From positions 1,922,001 through 1,986,000 of the forward strand of contig NZ_CP116477.1 in NCBI RefSeq assembly GCF_028335745.1: 64,000 nt of DNA, in the 5' to 3' direction. Positions 8,779-18,414 of this stretch are shown here, one piece after another. Position numbers and translations under genes: made by a program. The DNA is from Pectobacterium sp. A5351. GTDB taxonomy: Bacteria > Pseudomonadota > Gammaproteobacteria > Enterobacterales > Enterobacteriaceae. How positions within the stretch are numbered: the stretch's first letter is position 1; the number at the start of each line of letters is the position of its first letter. The notes under the pieces are model-generated. The model saw only the letters and a program-made list of their open reading frames with translations. It was not told where the DNA came from and did not search any database.

Positions 8779-9948
8779 ATGCTAGAACTGCTGTTTCTGT
8801 TGCTGCCCGTGGCCGCCGCGTACGGTTGGTACATGGGGCGCAGAAGTGCGCAGCAGGACAAAGAGCAGGAGTCCAACCGCCTGTCCCGTGAGTATGTCAC
8901 AGGGGTTAATTTCCTGTTGTCCAATCAGCAGGATAAGGCGGTAGAGCTGTTCCTCGACATGCTCAAGGATGACAGCAATACCTTTGAAGCTCACCTCACG
9001 CTCGGTAACCTGTTTCGCTCGCGCGGCGAAGTCGATCGTGCGATTCGTATCCATCAGTCGCTGACCGAAAGCGCATCCTTAACCTTTGAACAACGCCTGC
9101 TGGCGGTGCAACAGTTGGGCCGTGATTACATGGCCGCCGGGTTGTTCGACCGTGCTGAAGAAAGCTTCAACCAACTCGTGGATGAAGAAGATTTTCGGCG
9201 TAGCGCCTTGCAACAGCTATTACAGATCTACCAGGCGACCAGCGACTGGCAGACGGCGATTGAGGTTGCCGAGAAGTTGGTCAAAATGGGAAAAGATCAG
9301 CTCCGTGTCGATATCGCCCATTTTTACTGCGAGCTAGCGCTGTTGGCGATGGGCAGTGACGATCTGGATAAAGCGTTAACGCTCCTGAAAAAAGGCGCCG
9401 CGGCAGACAACCAGTGCGCCCGCGCATCTATCATGATGGGGCGCATTTACATGGCACAGCAGGATTATTCACGTGCTGTGGAATCGCTGCGACAGGTTCT
9501 CGATCAGGATAAAGAGCTGGTTAGTGAAACGTTGCCGATGCTACAGGAGTGCTATCAGCATTTAGATAAACCTCTGGAATGGTCTATTTTCCTCCGACGC
9601 TGCGTGGAGGAAAATACCGGTGCGACGGCGGAATTGATGTTGGCCGACATTCTTGAAAGAGAAGAGGGAGCGGAGGTTGCACAGGCGTATATTAATCGGC
9701 AGCTTCAACGCCACCCTACGATGCGTGTGTTCCATCGCCTGATGGATTTTCACCTGCATGAAGCGGAAGACGGACGAACAAAAGAAAATCTTCAGGGATT
9801 GCGCGACATGGTGGGCGAACAGATTCGCACCAAGCCCCGCTACAGTTGTCGCAAATGTGGCTTCACGTCACAATCGCTCTATTGGCAATGTCCTTCCTGC
9901 CGTACCTGGGCCAGCGTGAAACCGATCCGCGGGCTCGACGGCCAGTAA
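8779..9948 (+). CDS. lapB: Lipopolysaccharide assembly protein B (YciM)
   Basis: LapB is an essential inner-membrane-anchored TPR protein that, with FtsH and YejM/PbgA, sets LpxC levels and so LPS amount. The 389 residues begin with one membrane helix (1-20), followed by a cytoplasmic array of tetratricopeptide repeats (about 35-330) and a C-terminal rubredoxin-like zinc site, Cys357-x2-Cys360 and Cys371-x2-Cys374. Length and architecture equal E. coli YciM. It is co-transcribed with lapA. Confidence 0.96.
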   Translation: MLELLFLLLPVAAAYGWYMGRRSAQQDKEQESNRLSREYVTGVNFLLSNQQDKAVELFLDMLKDDSNTFEAHLTLGNLFRSRGEVDRAIRIHQSLTESASLTFEQRLLAVQQLGRDYMAAGLFDRAEESFNQLVDEEDFRRSALQQLLQIYQATSDWQTAIEVAEKLVKMGKDQLRVDIAHFYCELALLAMGSDDLDKALTLLKKGAAADNQCARASIMMGRIYMAQQDYSRAVESLRQVLDQDKELVSETLPMLQECYQHLDKPLEWSIFLRRCVEENTGATAELMLADILEREEGAEVAQAYINRQLQRHPTMRVFHRLMDFHLHEAEDGRTKENLQGLRDMVGEQIRTKPRYSCRKCGFTSQSLYWQCPSCRTWASVKPIRGLDGQ

Positions 9949-10132
9949 GGTCTCACTCGGTATCTCACGGATGTTCTTTAACGTGTTTTAGTTACAACAT
10001 ACTAATGACTGTGTGTGATTTCCGTTACAGCCAGCCTCTTTAACGGCATTGGTCTACAGGCGGCTGGGATTTCAGGGACGGGGCATGTAGAATGCGGCGG
10101 GAATTTTGGCTTCGCAAGAGACTGGGTGACGA

Positions 10133-10876
10133 ATGAAAAACGAGAATCTACAGCAAAAGAATCAAACGGTATCATCCCCGATTGTAGTCGCGCTGGACTA
10201 TGCCAGTCAGCAGGCGGCGCTGTCGTTTGTTGACCGTATCGATCCGCAGGATTGCCGTTTGAAGGTAGGTAAAGAGATGTTTACCTTATTCGGCCCACAG
10301 TTCGTACAGACGTTACAACAGCGTGGCTTCGATGTGTTTCTCGATCTGAAATTCCACGATATCCCGAACACCGTCGCTCACGCCGTTGCGGCAGCGGCCG
10401 ATCTTGGCGTGTGGATGGTGAATGTCCACGCCAGCGGGGGTTCGCGCATGATGGCGGCGGCAAAAGAGGCGCTGGTGCCGTTTGGTAAAGAGGCCCCGCT
10501 GCTGATTGCCGTGACCGTATTAACCAGCATGGACGAAGACGATCTGCGCGGGCTGGGCGTTACCGTCAGTCCAGCGGAGCAGGCGGAAAGACTAGCGGTG
10601 TTAACCCATAACAGCGGGCTGGATGGCGTGGTGTGTTCCGCGCATGAAGCACAGCGGTTGAAGCAGGTATGTGGTCAAGCATTTAAGCTGGTGACACCGG
10701 GTATTCGTCCGGCAGGCAGCGACATTGGCGACCAGCGTCGCATCATGACGCCGGTTCAGGCACAGCAGGCAGGTGTCGATTACATGGTAATTGGACGTCC
10801 GATCACCCAATCGGCAGATCCCGCACAGACGCTGCATGAAATTCGTACTTCACTGTTAAACGGGGCGGCTTCATGA
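10133..10876 (+). CDS. pyrF: Orotidine 5'-phosphate decarboxylase
   Basis: Last step of UMP synthesis: OMP to UMP plus CO2. The 247-residue TIM barrel contains the signature [10 protein letters not shown] with catalytic Lys and Asp, and the C-terminal phosphate-binding motif VIGRPIT. There are 184 bases between lapB and pyrF, enough for a separate promoter. The stop codon overlaps the yciH start by 4 bases (ATGA), so the two are translationally coupled, as in E. coli. Confidence 0.97.
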   Translation: MKNENLQQKNQTVSSPIVVALDYASQQAALSFVDRIDPQDCRLKVGKEMFTLFGPQFVQTLQQRGFDVFLDLKFHDIPNTVAHAVAAAADLGVWMVNVHASGGSRMMAAAKEALVPFGKEAPLLIAVTVLTSMDEDDLRGLGVTVSPAEQAERLAVLTHNSGLDGVVCSAHEAQRLKQVCGQAFKLVTPGIRPAGSDIGDQRRIMTPVQAQQAGVDYMVIGRPITQSADPAQTLHEIRTSLLNGAAS

Positions 10877-11208
10877 GCATGCGTCGTGACGAGAATAGCC
10901 AACTGGTTTACTCCACGGAAACCGGGCGTATTAAGCCGGAAGAAGAAAAGGTCGTTCGGCCAAAAGGTGATGGCATCGTGCGTATCCAGCGTCAGACGAG
11001 CGGACGTAAAGGGAAGGGCGTATGCCTGATCAATGGTCTCGACCTAGATGATGCAGAGCTGGATAAGCTGGCGGCTGAGTTGAAGAAAAAATGCGGCTGT
11101 GGCGGTTCAGTGAAAGACGGCGTGATCGAAATCCAGGGAGATAAACGCGAACTGCTAAAACAGCTTCTGGAAGCGAAAGGCATGAACGTTAAGCTGGCTG
11201 GTGGCTAA
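10873..11208 (+). CDS. yciH: SUI1/eIF1-family translation factor-like protein YciH
   Basis: A 111-residue protein, mostly one SUI1/eIF1 domain. YciH shares the eIF1 fold and is proposed to affect start-codon discrimination or stress translation in enterobacteria. The central segment [17 protein letters not shown] and the cysteine motif [13 protein letters not shown] are nearly identical to the E. coli protein. The start ATG at 10873 overlaps the pyrF stop; a second ATG two codons on is also possible. A long-loop hairpin follows. Confidence 0.93.
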   Translation: MSMRRDENSQLVYSTETGRIKPEEEKVVRPKGDGIVRIQRQTSGRKGKGVCLINGLDLDDAELDKLAAELKKKCGCGGSVKDGVIEIQGDKRELLKQLLEAKGMNVKLAGG

Positions 11209-11228
11209 AGCATACCAGAGATAGATAA

Positions 11229-11262
11229 GAGCAGCAGATTTACTCCCGTGAACCCGCTGCTC
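11229..11262. terminator. Hairpin between convergent yciH and osmB
   Basis: A 7-bp stem (gagcagc / gctgctc) with a 20-nt loop lies between the two stop codons. Candidate shared terminator; no clear T-run. Confidence 0.4.
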
Positions 11263-11271
11263 ATGAATTCG

Positions 11272-11484
11272 TTAGTCGACCTGACGGCCAATCAGCCCGC
11301 CGATGGCTGCACCGCCCAGCGTTCCTAATGTACCGCCATCTGTTAAGATAGCGCCGCCTACCGCACCAGCACCGGCACCAATCGCGGTGTTACGGTCACG
11401 TTTAGACATATTTGAGCAGCCTGCTAGCGTAACGGCAAGCGTAATCGCCAGAGCGGCTGTCGCAAAACGTTTGTTTAATTTCAT
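11272..11484 (-). CDS. osmB: Osmotically inducible lipoprotein OsmB
   Basis: A 70-residue lipoprotein precursor of the envelope, osmotically and stationary-phase induced in E. coli (RcsB/RpoS). The signal peptide ends in a lipobox LAGC with Cys23 as acylation site. The mature part is Gly/Ala rich (AIGAGAGAVGGAIL and AAIGGLIGRQVD), the glycine-zipper pattern of the family. It is convergent with yciH, as in E. coli. Confidence 0.93.
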   Translation of the reverse strand: MKLNKRFATAALAITLAVTLAGCSNMSKRDRNTAIGAGAGAVGGAILTDGGTLGTLGGAAIGGLIGRQVD

Positions 11485-11816
11485 CTTTTTCCCCTTCTGC
11501 TCTTGGCCTCACGTTTCTTGTGAGGAAATATCGAAAAATGTGTTTTTACGGCATTAAATAAAGAAACCGAGCCTTTTACCGCGTGATGACAAGTATAATC
11601 ATCGGAAAAAACTGCAACAGGTAAAAACTCTTAATTCCCCTGCGTTATGTTAACAATAGCAATAATTGATAAGTTTGGCTGTTTTTTGCGCAATTCTGTG
11701 GTGTGTCTCTTTCTGTTTCCCATAGCAGAACACCGCTAGGTCTTTAGCGATTTAGCCCATAGCGACGCGCTCGTCAGGCCGCGAAAATGGTGTCATCTCG
11801 CCGATGGGAGGCCGAC
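11485..11816. other. Divergent promoter region of osmB and araD
   Basis: About 330 bases without a gene between divergently transcribed osmB and araD. Promoters for both must lie here. I see no clear AraC or RcsB site that I could assign with confidence. Confidence 0.5.
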
Positions 11817-12512
11817 ATGTTAGAAACGCTAAAAAAACAGGTGTTGGAAGCCAACTTAGCTTTGCCGCAGCACAATCTGGTGACGTTTACCTGGGGAAAT
11901 GTCAGCGCGGTGGATCGGCAGCATGGCCTGATGGTGATCAAACCTTCCGGCGTGGAATATTCAGCCATGACGCTGGAAGATATGGTTGTCGTTGAGCTGG
12001 AAAGCGGCAAGGTGGTCGAGGGCACGAAGAAGCCGTCGTCAGATACCGATACCCACCGTGTACTGTATCTGGCGTTTGCCGATATTGGCGGTATTGTGCA
12101 TACCCATTCTCGCCATGCCACGATCTGGGCGCAGGCTGGTAAAGATATCCCCGCCTGGGGAACGACGCACGCAGACTACTTTTATGGCCCGATTCCCTGC
12201 ACGCGTCTGATGACGGATGAGGAAATCAACGGTCGTTACGAGTGGGAAACCGGGCAAGTGATCGTCGAAACGTTCTGCCAGCGTGGCATTTCACCGGTAG
12301 ATGTTCCTGCCGTATTGGTTAATTCGCACGGCCCCTTTGCGTGGGGGAAAGATGCAGACAACGCAGTACACAACGCCGTTGTTCTGGAAGAACTTGCCTA
12401 CATGGGGATTTTCTCGCGCCAGCTAACGCCTCAGTTGGGTGAGATGCAGCAAACGCTGTTGGATAAACACTATTTACGCAAGCACGGTAAGAACGCGTAT
12501 TACGGACAATAA
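11817..12512 (+). CDS. araD: L-ribulose-5-phosphate 4-epimerase
   Basis: Class II aldolase-fold, zinc-dependent epimerase that converts L-ribulose 5-phosphate to D-xylulose 5-phosphate, the last step of L-arabinose use. The 231 residues equal E. coli AraD in length. Key parts are [10 protein letters not shown], the phosphate/zinc motif [11 protein letters not shown], the ligands in [15 protein letters not shown] and the C-terminal [10 protein letters not shown]. Start at ATG 11817 behind ggag; an in-frame ATG 30 bases upstream lacks a site and a conserved extension. No araB, araA or transporter is adjacent, so it is an orphan here. SgbE- or UlaF-type activity on related pentulose phosphates cannot be excluded. 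Confidence 0.88.
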   Translation: MLETLKKQVLEANLALPQHNLVTFTWGNVSAVDRQHGLMVIKPSGVEYSAMTLEDMVVVELESGKVVEGTKKPSSDTDTHRVLYLAFADIGGIVHTHSRHATIWAQAGKDIPAWGTTHADYFYGPIPCTRLMTDEEINGRYEWETGQVIVETFCQRGISPVDVPAVLVNSHGPFAWGKDADNAVHNAVVLEELAYMGIFSRQLTPQLGEMQQTLLDKHYLRKHGKNAYYGQ

Positions 12513-12546
12513 ACCGCTGCGGTTCCTTTCACTTTCTGTTTAATAC

Positions 12547-12570
12547 ATAGCGCCGCAAATGCGGCGCTAT
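12547..12570 (+). terminator. Hairpin terminator after araD
   Basis: A perfect 10-bp stem (atagcgccgc / gcggcgctat) with a 4-nt loop (aaat), 34 bases after the araD stop. Confidence 0.65.
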
Positions 12571-12621
12571 CGTTATTGATTGGCCTGCTGTCCTCGTTGC
12601 TGAATGGCACGCCATAAAAAA

Positions 12622-12772
12622 TCCCTCCATGAAGGATAATGCCAATCGTTTAAGAATCGAGATACCGGGGGCTACTACGGTGCGAGGCATCCCTGCGGGA
12701 ACCTCATCACCGTGTTTCCCCCTAAATCCACGCTTAAGTGAACAGTATTATCCATGAAGGAGGGGGTGAAGA
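12622..12772. repeat. Nested imperfect palindrome, about 150 bp, after cstA
   Basis: Outer ends contain tccatgaaggata and tccatgaaggagg with flanking inverted similarity. The middle folds as a long imperfect cruciform, in which gggggctactacggtgcgagg-like sequence pairs with the downstream cctcatcaccgtg-tttccccc side. No open frame of note. Likely a non-autonomous repetitive element of this genus; this is inferred from structure, as only one copy is in the window. Confidence 0.5.
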
Positions 12773-12787
12773 AGACGTGACGACGAT

Positions 12788-14851
12788 TTAAGGCTGAGCG
12801 CCGTCTCGTAATACTATCGGCGTCTCTTTTGCCGTTGGCACATCGCTGTTCAGCGCCCGGCGAATGACGAAGAACGCGGAAACCAGCATCGTTACCGCCA
12901 CCAGCATGAAGAACCCGCACAGCGCGGCATTGATTTGGTTACTAAAGACGATGGTTTCCATGTCTTTAATCGATTTGGCCGGTGCAATCAGCGTGTTTTG
13001 CTCAATACCCGCCGCGAAGCGTTTCGCCTGTGCCAGAAAACCGATGCTGGGTTTTTCATGGAAGATTTTTTGCCAGCCCGCCGTCATCGACGTAATAAAC
13101 AGCCAGACGGTAGGGACAATAGTCACCCACGCATAGCGCTGTTTCTTCATCTTAAACAGCACCACGGTACCGAGAATTAACGCCATCGAGGCCAGCATCT
13201 GGTTACCGATACCGAACAGCGGCCAGAGCGTATTGATCCCGCCCAGTGGATCGATGACACCCTGATACACGAAGAACCCCCATCCGGAAACGGCGACGGT
13301 CGTACCGGCCAGGTTCCCCAGCCAGGAGTGGCTGTTGGCCAGTCTGGGAATCGCAATACCGACCAGATCCTGCACCATGAAGCGACAGGCGCGCGTCCCG
13401 GCGTCAACCGCGGTCAGAATGAACAGGGCTTCAAACAGAATCGCGAAGTGATACCAGAATGCCATCATCGCCCGGCTGTTAAAGATCTCGGTGATGATGT
13501 AGGCCATGCCCACCGCGAAGGTTGGCGCCCCGCCGGCGCGGGAAAGAATGGAGGCTTCACCCACGTCATTGGCAATCGCGCTCAATTCCTGCGGGGTAAT
13601 TACAAATCCCCAGCTATTGATGGCTTGCGAGGCGCTCTCCACCGTGGTTCCGATCAGCGCGGCAGGTGAGTTCATGGCGAAGTAGATGCCCGGTTCAATA
13701 ACCGAGGCACAAATCAGCGCCATGATCGCGACGAAAGATTCCATCAGCATTGCACCATAGCCGATGAAGCGGATGTGGCTTTCACGTTCAACCAGTTTCG
13801 GCGTGGTGCCGCTGGAAACCAAAGCGTGGAAGCCGGAAATCGCGCCACAGGCGATGGTAATAAACAGGAAGGGGAACAGCGTACCGGAGAAGACCGGACC
13901 GGTGCCGTCAATAAAGCGGGAAACCGCCGGCATTTTCATTTCCGGCATCGCGAACACGATACCGAAGGCCAGACCGATAATGACCCCGATCTTCAGGAAG
14001 GTGGAGAGATAATCACGCGGTGCCAGCAGCAGCCAGACGGGCAGCACAGAGGCGACAAAGCCGTAAATCACCAGAATCCAGGTCAGCGACGTGCCTTTCA
14101 ACGTGAAGAATGGCCCCCAGTAAGGGTGTGCGGCGATGTTACCGCCATACACAATCGCCAGCATCATCAGTACAAAACCGATGATAGACACTTCCGCGAT
14201 TTTACCCGGACGTAAAAAGCGCATGTAAACGCCCATAAAGAGCGCGATAGGGATAGTGGCGGCGATGGTGAACAGGCCCCATGGACTTTCCGCCAGCGCC
14301 TTAACGACGACCAGCGCCAGCGCCGAGAGAATGATGATCATCACGCCTAACGCACCGAGCATGGTGATGATACCCGCGAACGCCCCGAGTTCCTGTTTCG
14401 CCATCTCGCCCAAAGAACGACCATCGCGGCGGGTGGAGATAAATAGCACCAGGAAATCCTGCACGGCCCCTGCCAGCATAACGCCGACCAAAATCCAGAT
14501 TGTTCCGGGGAGGAAGCCCATCTGCGCGGCGAGGATTGGCCCGACCAGCGGCCCGGCTCCGGCGATGGCAGCGAAGTGGTGGCCGAACAGTACCCATTTA
14601 TTGGTGGGAACGTAATCCAGACCGTCGTTATGACGCTCCGCCGGTGTCAGGCGGCGATCGTCGAGCTCAAAGACTTTTTTGGCGATAAACAGGCTGTAAA
14701 ATCGATAGGCAATGCTGTAACACGATACAGCCGCGACAACTAGCCACACGGCATTGACGTGTTCACCGCGGCTCAGTGCCAGTGTGGCGAATGCAAAGGC
14801 GCCCGCCAGGCCGACTAGCAGCCAGATCACAATGCTCTTTACGTTACTCAT
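12788..14851 (-). CDS. cstA: Carbon-starvation family transporter CstA
   Basis: A polytopic inner-membrane protein of the CstA/BtsT family, whose E. coli members take up peptides and pyruvate under carbon limitation. The 687 residues have 16 or more hydrophobic segments. Diagnostic stretches are LFGHHFAAIAGAGPLVGPI, AGAVQDFLVLFISTRRDG, ACGAISGFHALVSSGTTPK and TAVDAGTRACRFM. It resembles E. coli CstA more than BtsT (for example YRFYSLFIAKKV and YLSTFLKIG). Start at ATG 14851 preceded by gaaggag; the frame is open 93 codons upstream but that part is not conserved. The small ybdD/yjiX partner usually found downstream is absent. Confidence 0.92.
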   Translation of the reverse strand: MSNVKSIVIWLLVGLAGAFAFATLALSRGEHVNAVWLVVAAVSCYSIAYRFYSLFIAKKVFELDDRRLTPAERHNDGLDYVPTNKWVLFGHHFAAIAGAGPLVGPILAAQMGFLPGTIWILVGVMLAGAVQDFLVLFISTRRDGRSLGEMAKQELGAFAGIITMLGALGVMIIILSALALVVVKALAESPWGLFTIAATIPIALFMGVYMRFLRPGKIAEVSIIGFVLMMLAIVYGGNIAAHPYWGPFFTLKGTSLTWILVIYGFVASVLPVWLLLAPRDYLSTFLKIGVIIGLAFGIVFAMPEMKMPAVSRFIDGTGPVFSGTLFPFLFITIACGAISGFHALVSSGTTPKLVERESHIRFIGYGAMLMESFVAIMALICASVIEPGIYFAMNSPAALIGTTVESASQAINSWGFVITPQELSAIANDVGEASILSRAGGAPTFAVGMAYIITEIFNSRAMMAFWYHFAILFEALFILTAVDAGTRACRFMVQDLVGIAIPRLANSHSWLGNLAGTTVAVSGWGFFVYQGVIDPLGGINTLWPLFGIGNQMLASMALILGTVVLFKMKKQRYAWVTIVPTVWLFITSMTAGWQKIFHEKPSIGFLAQAKRFAAGIEQNTLIAPAKSIKDMETIVFSNQINAALCGFFMLVAVTMLVSAFFVIRRALNSDVPTAKETPIVLRDGAQP

Positions 14852-15045
14852 AACAACGGCTCCTTCGTTATTCAGAAAGGGGTTAGCGCGAGTGTTAATG
14901 CAATTTAACAATAGTGGGTTTAATGGCGAAGAGAAGGGGATGGATGAGAAAATGTGAGCGAAGGTGAGTTTTTGTAAAGAAAATCGGAGCCTAAACAAGG
15001 GGTAACATGCAAATTCGCTAGAAAATACGGTGGTAAAATAAGGTT

Positions 15046-15079
15046 GCCCTGCCTGGAGAAATTCAGTGGATGGCAGGGC
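15046..15079 (-). terminator. Hairpin after the aldo/keto reductase gene
   Basis: gccctgcc and ggcagggc form an 8-bp stem 8 bases beyond the stop codon of the minus-strand aldo/keto reductase gene. On that strand it is followed by aaccttatttta. Confidence 0.5.
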
Positions 15080-15087
15080 CAGTGCGT

Positions 15088-16005
15088 TTACGGTAAGACA
15101 TTTCCGGCGGCGCGGTAAATCTCGTACCATTCTTCGCGGCTGAGCGACAGGGTAGACGCTGCCGCGATGTCACGGATACGTTCCGGGTTCATGGTGCCGA
15201 TGATCACCTGCATCGCGGCAGGGTGACGCAAGATCCACGCGGCGGCGATCGCGGTATTGGTCACGTGATGCTGCTCGGCGATGTGATTAATCGTCACGTT
15301 CAGCTTAGGGAATTTCTCGTTATCGAGGAAAACCCCCTCAAAAAAACCGTACTGGAAGGGCGACCAGGCCTGAATCGTCATCGTATTCAGACGGCTGTAT
15401 TCCAGAATCGCGCCATCGTGATTCACCGATGCCGGATTCGTCATATTCACGTTAAACCCGGCATCAATCATGCCCGTGTGCATGATGCTGAACTGCAATT
15501 GGTTGGCGATAAGCGGCTGGCGTACGGATTTCTTCAGCAGCTCAATCTGCAACGGGTTCTGATTACTGACGCCGAAATGGCGCACTTTTCCGCTGCTTTC
15601 CAGCTCATCAAAGGCGGCAGCAACCTCATCGGGTTCAAACAGCGTGTCTGGACGGTGCAGCAGGAGCGTATCAAGATAGTCCGTTTTTAAACGTTTCAGG
15701 CTACCTTCGACAGACGCGATGATGTGCGCCTTCGAGAAGTCAAAAAAGCCCTGACGAATGCCACATTTGGATTGCAGAAAAATTGATTCCCGGCGGATGG
15801 TGGTCTTCTGTAAACCGGCGGCGAAAATCTCTTCCGACAAACCTGAGCCATAGATATCAGCGTGATCGAAGAAATCGATGCCTGCCTCGACGGAGGCATT
15901 GAGGATGTCAGCCGCTTCATTCGTGCTTTTCTTCGCCATTCGCATACAGCCCAGCGCAATGTTGGAAGCCTGTATCGCGGATGTACCGATTGCCATTTTC
16001 TTCAT
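15088..16005 (-). CDS. Aldo/keto reductase, YdhF type
   Basis: A 305-residue NADPH-dependent TIM-barrel oxidoreductase. The catalytic tetrad is visible: Asp and Tyr in DFFDHADIYG, Lys in QSKCG and His in LLLHRPD. The C-terminal coenzyme loop reads VIIGTMNPERIRDI, as in YdhF-like enzymes. Start at ATG 16005 (MKKMAIG) because aggag lies 8 bases upstream; 17 further codons upstream are unconserved. Upstream, at 16095-16149, four 15-bp-spaced near-repeats may be regulatory. Substrate unknown. Confidence 0.9.
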   Translation of the reverse strand: MKKMAIGTSAIQASNIALGCMRMAKKSTNEAADILNASVEAGIDFFDHADIYGSGLSEEIFAAGLQKTTIRRESIFLQSKCGIRQGFFDFSKAHIIASVEGSLKRLKTDYLDTLLLHRPDTLFEPDEVAAAFDELESSGKVRHFGVSNQNPLQIELLKKSVRQPLIANQLQFSIMHTGMIDAGFNVNMTNPASVNHDGAILEYSRLNTMTIQAWSPFQYGFFEGVFLDNEKFPKLNVTINHIAEQHHVTNTAIAAAWILRHPAAMQVIIGTMNPERIRDIAAASTLSLSREEWYEIYRAAGNVLP

Positions 16006-16094
16006 CGGGAACACTCCTGTTTGTAGGGTTGCACGCCTGCCGTTGACTGCTTTCATAACGGGTCAGGCGTTGCTATTTTTTTGATCAACAAATC

Positions 16095-16149
16095 GTTGAT
16101 AAACAAGCCATTGATAAACAATTCGTTAATAAAGTCTGTCATTGATAAA
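16095..16149. promoter_or_regulatory. Four iteron-like repeats (NTTGATAAA) at 15-bp spacing
   Basis: gttgataaa (16095), attgataaa (16110), gttaataaa (16125) and attgataaa (16141) are spaced 15, 15 and 16 bases apart. The first two extend to a common caa after the core. They lie 90-145 bases upstream of the aldo/keto reductase start and downstream of rnb, a position fit for an operator array; a simple decayed tandem repeat is the alternative. Confidence 0.5.
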
Positions 16150-16177
16150 TCATGTTGCGGAATAAATGCATGATGAT

Positions 16178-16208
16178 GCGCGGGTCAGTTCGCGATGAAC
16201 GCCCGCGC
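16178..16208 (-). terminator. GC-rich hairpin after rnb
   Basis: gcgcggg and cccgcgc flank a second inner palindrome (gttcgcgatgaac). It lies 40 bases beyond the rnb stop on the minus strand. Confidence 0.45.
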
Positions 16209-16247
16209 GGAGATGCTGCCCGCCGCGATGCATCGGCGGTATGACGC

Positions 16248-18182
16248 TTATGCGGCTGGCTTTGCCACAACGCTGCGGGTTTCCAGACGTACTTCCGCGA
16301 TGACGACGTCCAGCGTATCCCCCTGGCGATAAACGACGTCGCCTTTCACGGCGAGCGTGCCCATTTCCTGGCTGCATACCAGTTCATCGCGCACGGCGTG
16401 GATAAAGGAGGACGGGATAAAGGCGACCGCGCCGTTATCCAGCAGGCGGACACGCAGACCGCCGCGTGTGACATCAATGATTTCTGCATTGAAGCGCACA
16501 TCGGTACCCGCTTTGTCGCTGAGGTAGCGAGCATACAGCCAGTCGCCGACATCACGCTCGGCCATACGGTTAAGGCGACGGCGTTCTGCCAACTGTACCG
16601 TAACGTCGTCCTGCGGTTTTTCCGCAGCCTGTCCGGTGATCACGGCTTTCAGCAAGCGGTGATTCACCATATCGCCGTATTTACGGATCGGGGATGTCCA
16701 GGTGGCATAGGCTTCCAGCCCCAGACCAAAGTGCGGCCCCGGCGTGGTGCTGACTTCCGCAAAAGACTGGAAGCGGCGAATACGGCTATCCAGGAACTGT
16801 GTCGGCTGGGCATCCAACTCGCGACGCAGCTTACAAAATCCTTCCAGCGTCAACAGCGCCTGCGCGTCGGCCTGAATGCCGTGAGTGTTCAGTACGGCAA
16901 CGGCCTGGTCAATTGATGCCGGATCGAAGCCGTTATGGACGTTATAGATGCCAAAGCCCAGTTTATCGCGCAGCACAATGGCCGCACAGACGTTGGCGGC
17001 AATCATGGATTCTTCAACGATACGGTTGGCAATGCGACGGTGTTCAACCACGATATCCAGGACGTCGCCTTTTTCACCCAGGAGGAAGCGGTAATCGGGA
17101 CGATCTTTAAACACCAGCGCGTGGGTGGTACGCCATTCGCTACGCGCCAGACAGAGGCGGTGCAGCAAACGGATTTGTTCAGCAATGGCATCGTTTTGCG
17201 GCTGCCATTCACCTTGCTCCTCCAGCCAGTCAGAGACATCGTCATACGCGAGCTTGGCTTTGGATTCAATCCAGGCGGCAAAGAAGTGAATATCGTCACC
17301 TAACGCACCGTCAGCGGCAATCGTCACGCGGCAGGCGAGGACAGGGCGGCGCTCGTTCGGGCGCAAGGAGCAGATATCATCGGACAGCGGGCGCGGCAGC
17401 ATCGGGATGTTGAAGCCAGGCAGGTAGTTGGTGAAGGCACGCTGGCGTGCAATTTTGTCCAGTTCGCTACCTGCATCGACATAGGCGGTCGGATCGGCAA
17501 TAGCAACGGTTAATTGCAGCGAACCATCGCCGTTGTCCTGTACGTACAGCGCATCGTCCATATCTTCGGTGCTGGCGCTGTCGATAGTGACAAAGCTCAG
17601 CGCGGTCAGATCGTCGCGGACGAGTTCGCCGTCATGGCGTTCCGTTGCTTCAACGTCCGGCGCCGCACGCTCCAGATTATGACGTGACAATGTCACCCAC
17701 CACGGCACCAGCGGGTCATCGCCCGTGGTGATGTACTGCGTCAGTTCTGCATGAAATCCACGGTCGCCCTTGAGCGGGTGACGGCGCATCTCTGCCACTG
17801 CCCAATCGCCTTCCTGAAAATTGTGCGTCACATCGCGTGCGGCGCGGCAAGGGATGGCATCTTTCAGCAGCGGATGGTCAGGCGTAATGGATAAACGATC
17901 GTCTTTTTTATGAATGCGCCCAACAAATCGGGTCAGGAAAGGTTCGATGAGCGTTTCTGGCTCGACAATTTCCCGCTCTTTTTCTGTATGCAGGGTGGCG
18001 GTAATCCGGTCACCGTGCATCACTTTTTTCATGTGCGGAGGGGGAATGAAATAGCTTTTTTGTCCGTCAGCTTCAAGAAAGCCAAATCCTTTATCAGTGC
18101 CTTTGACGACACCTTCAACACGCGGTGTCTGAGAGTGAAGTTGCTGTTTTAGCTGTGCAAGCAGCGGATTATCTTGAAACAT
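16248..18182 (-). CDS. rnb: Exoribonuclease II
   Basis: Processive 3'-to-5' hydrolytic RNase that degrades unstructured mRNA. The 644 residues equal E. coli RNase II. Order: N-terminal cold-shock-like domains ([19 protein letters not shown]), the RNB catalytic domain with the acidic cluster [14 protein letters not shown] and [16 protein letters not shown], the signature [20 protein letters not shown], and a C-terminal S1 domain (about 560-640). It lies between the aldo/keto reductase gene and ydeP-like gene; in E. coli rnb has yciR and yciW as neighbours, both missing here. Confidence 0.97.
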   Translation of the reverse strand: MFQDNPLLAQLKQQLHSQTPRVEGVVKGTDKGFGFLEADGQKSYFIPPPHMKKVMHGDRITATLHTEKEREIVEPETLIEPFLTRFVGRIHKKDDRLSITPDHPLLKDAIPCRAARDVTHNFQEGDWAVAEMRRHPLKGDRGFHAELTQYITTGDDPLVPWWVTLSRHNLERAAPDVEATERHDGELVRDDLTALSFVTIDSASTEDMDDALYVQDNGDGSLQLTVAIADPTAYVDAGSELDKIARQRAFTNYLPGFNIPMLPRPLSDDICSLRPNERRPVLACRVTIAADGALGDDIHFFAAWIESKAKLAYDDVSDWLEEQGEWQPQNDAIAEQIRLLHRLCLARSEWRTTHALVFKDRPDYRFLLGEKGDVLDIVVEHRRIANRIVEESMIAANVCAAIVLRDKLGFGIYNVHNGFDPASIDQAVAVLNTHGIQADAQALLTLEGFCKLRRELDAQPTQFLDSRIRRFQSFAEVSTTPGPHFGLGLEAYATWTSPIRKYGDMVNHRLLKAVITGQAAEKPQDDVTVQLAERRRLNRMAERDVGDWLYARYLSDKAGTDVRFNAEIIDVTRGGLRVRLLDNGAVAFIPSSFIHAVRDELVCSQEMGTLAVKGDVVYRQGDTLDVVIAEVRLETRSVVAKPAA

Positions 18183-18414
18183 AGCGTCCAGAAATACGGT
18201 TGTGAATGGCTCAATTAGCGGTTCACAGTTTTACTCGAATCGGGTGCTGGCGGCAAGAATAATCGGGGAGAAGGTGGGCGCAGAGCGGCGGCCAAAGCGC
18301 GGATAAATTCGAGTCAAGTCAGGGCCGACTTGAACACGTCCCCCTGCCGTGCACGCTATCAATTTTACGGCACGACAGAGGGAGCTTTTGATGCGGCGCC
18401 TAGTGGACAGATGC

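Noticed and set aside
12675..12920. Small ybdD/yjiX-like gene after cstA
   Set aside because: The frame overlaps the cstA 3' end and the cruciform, and its translation lacks the Cys/Arg-rich YbdD pattern.
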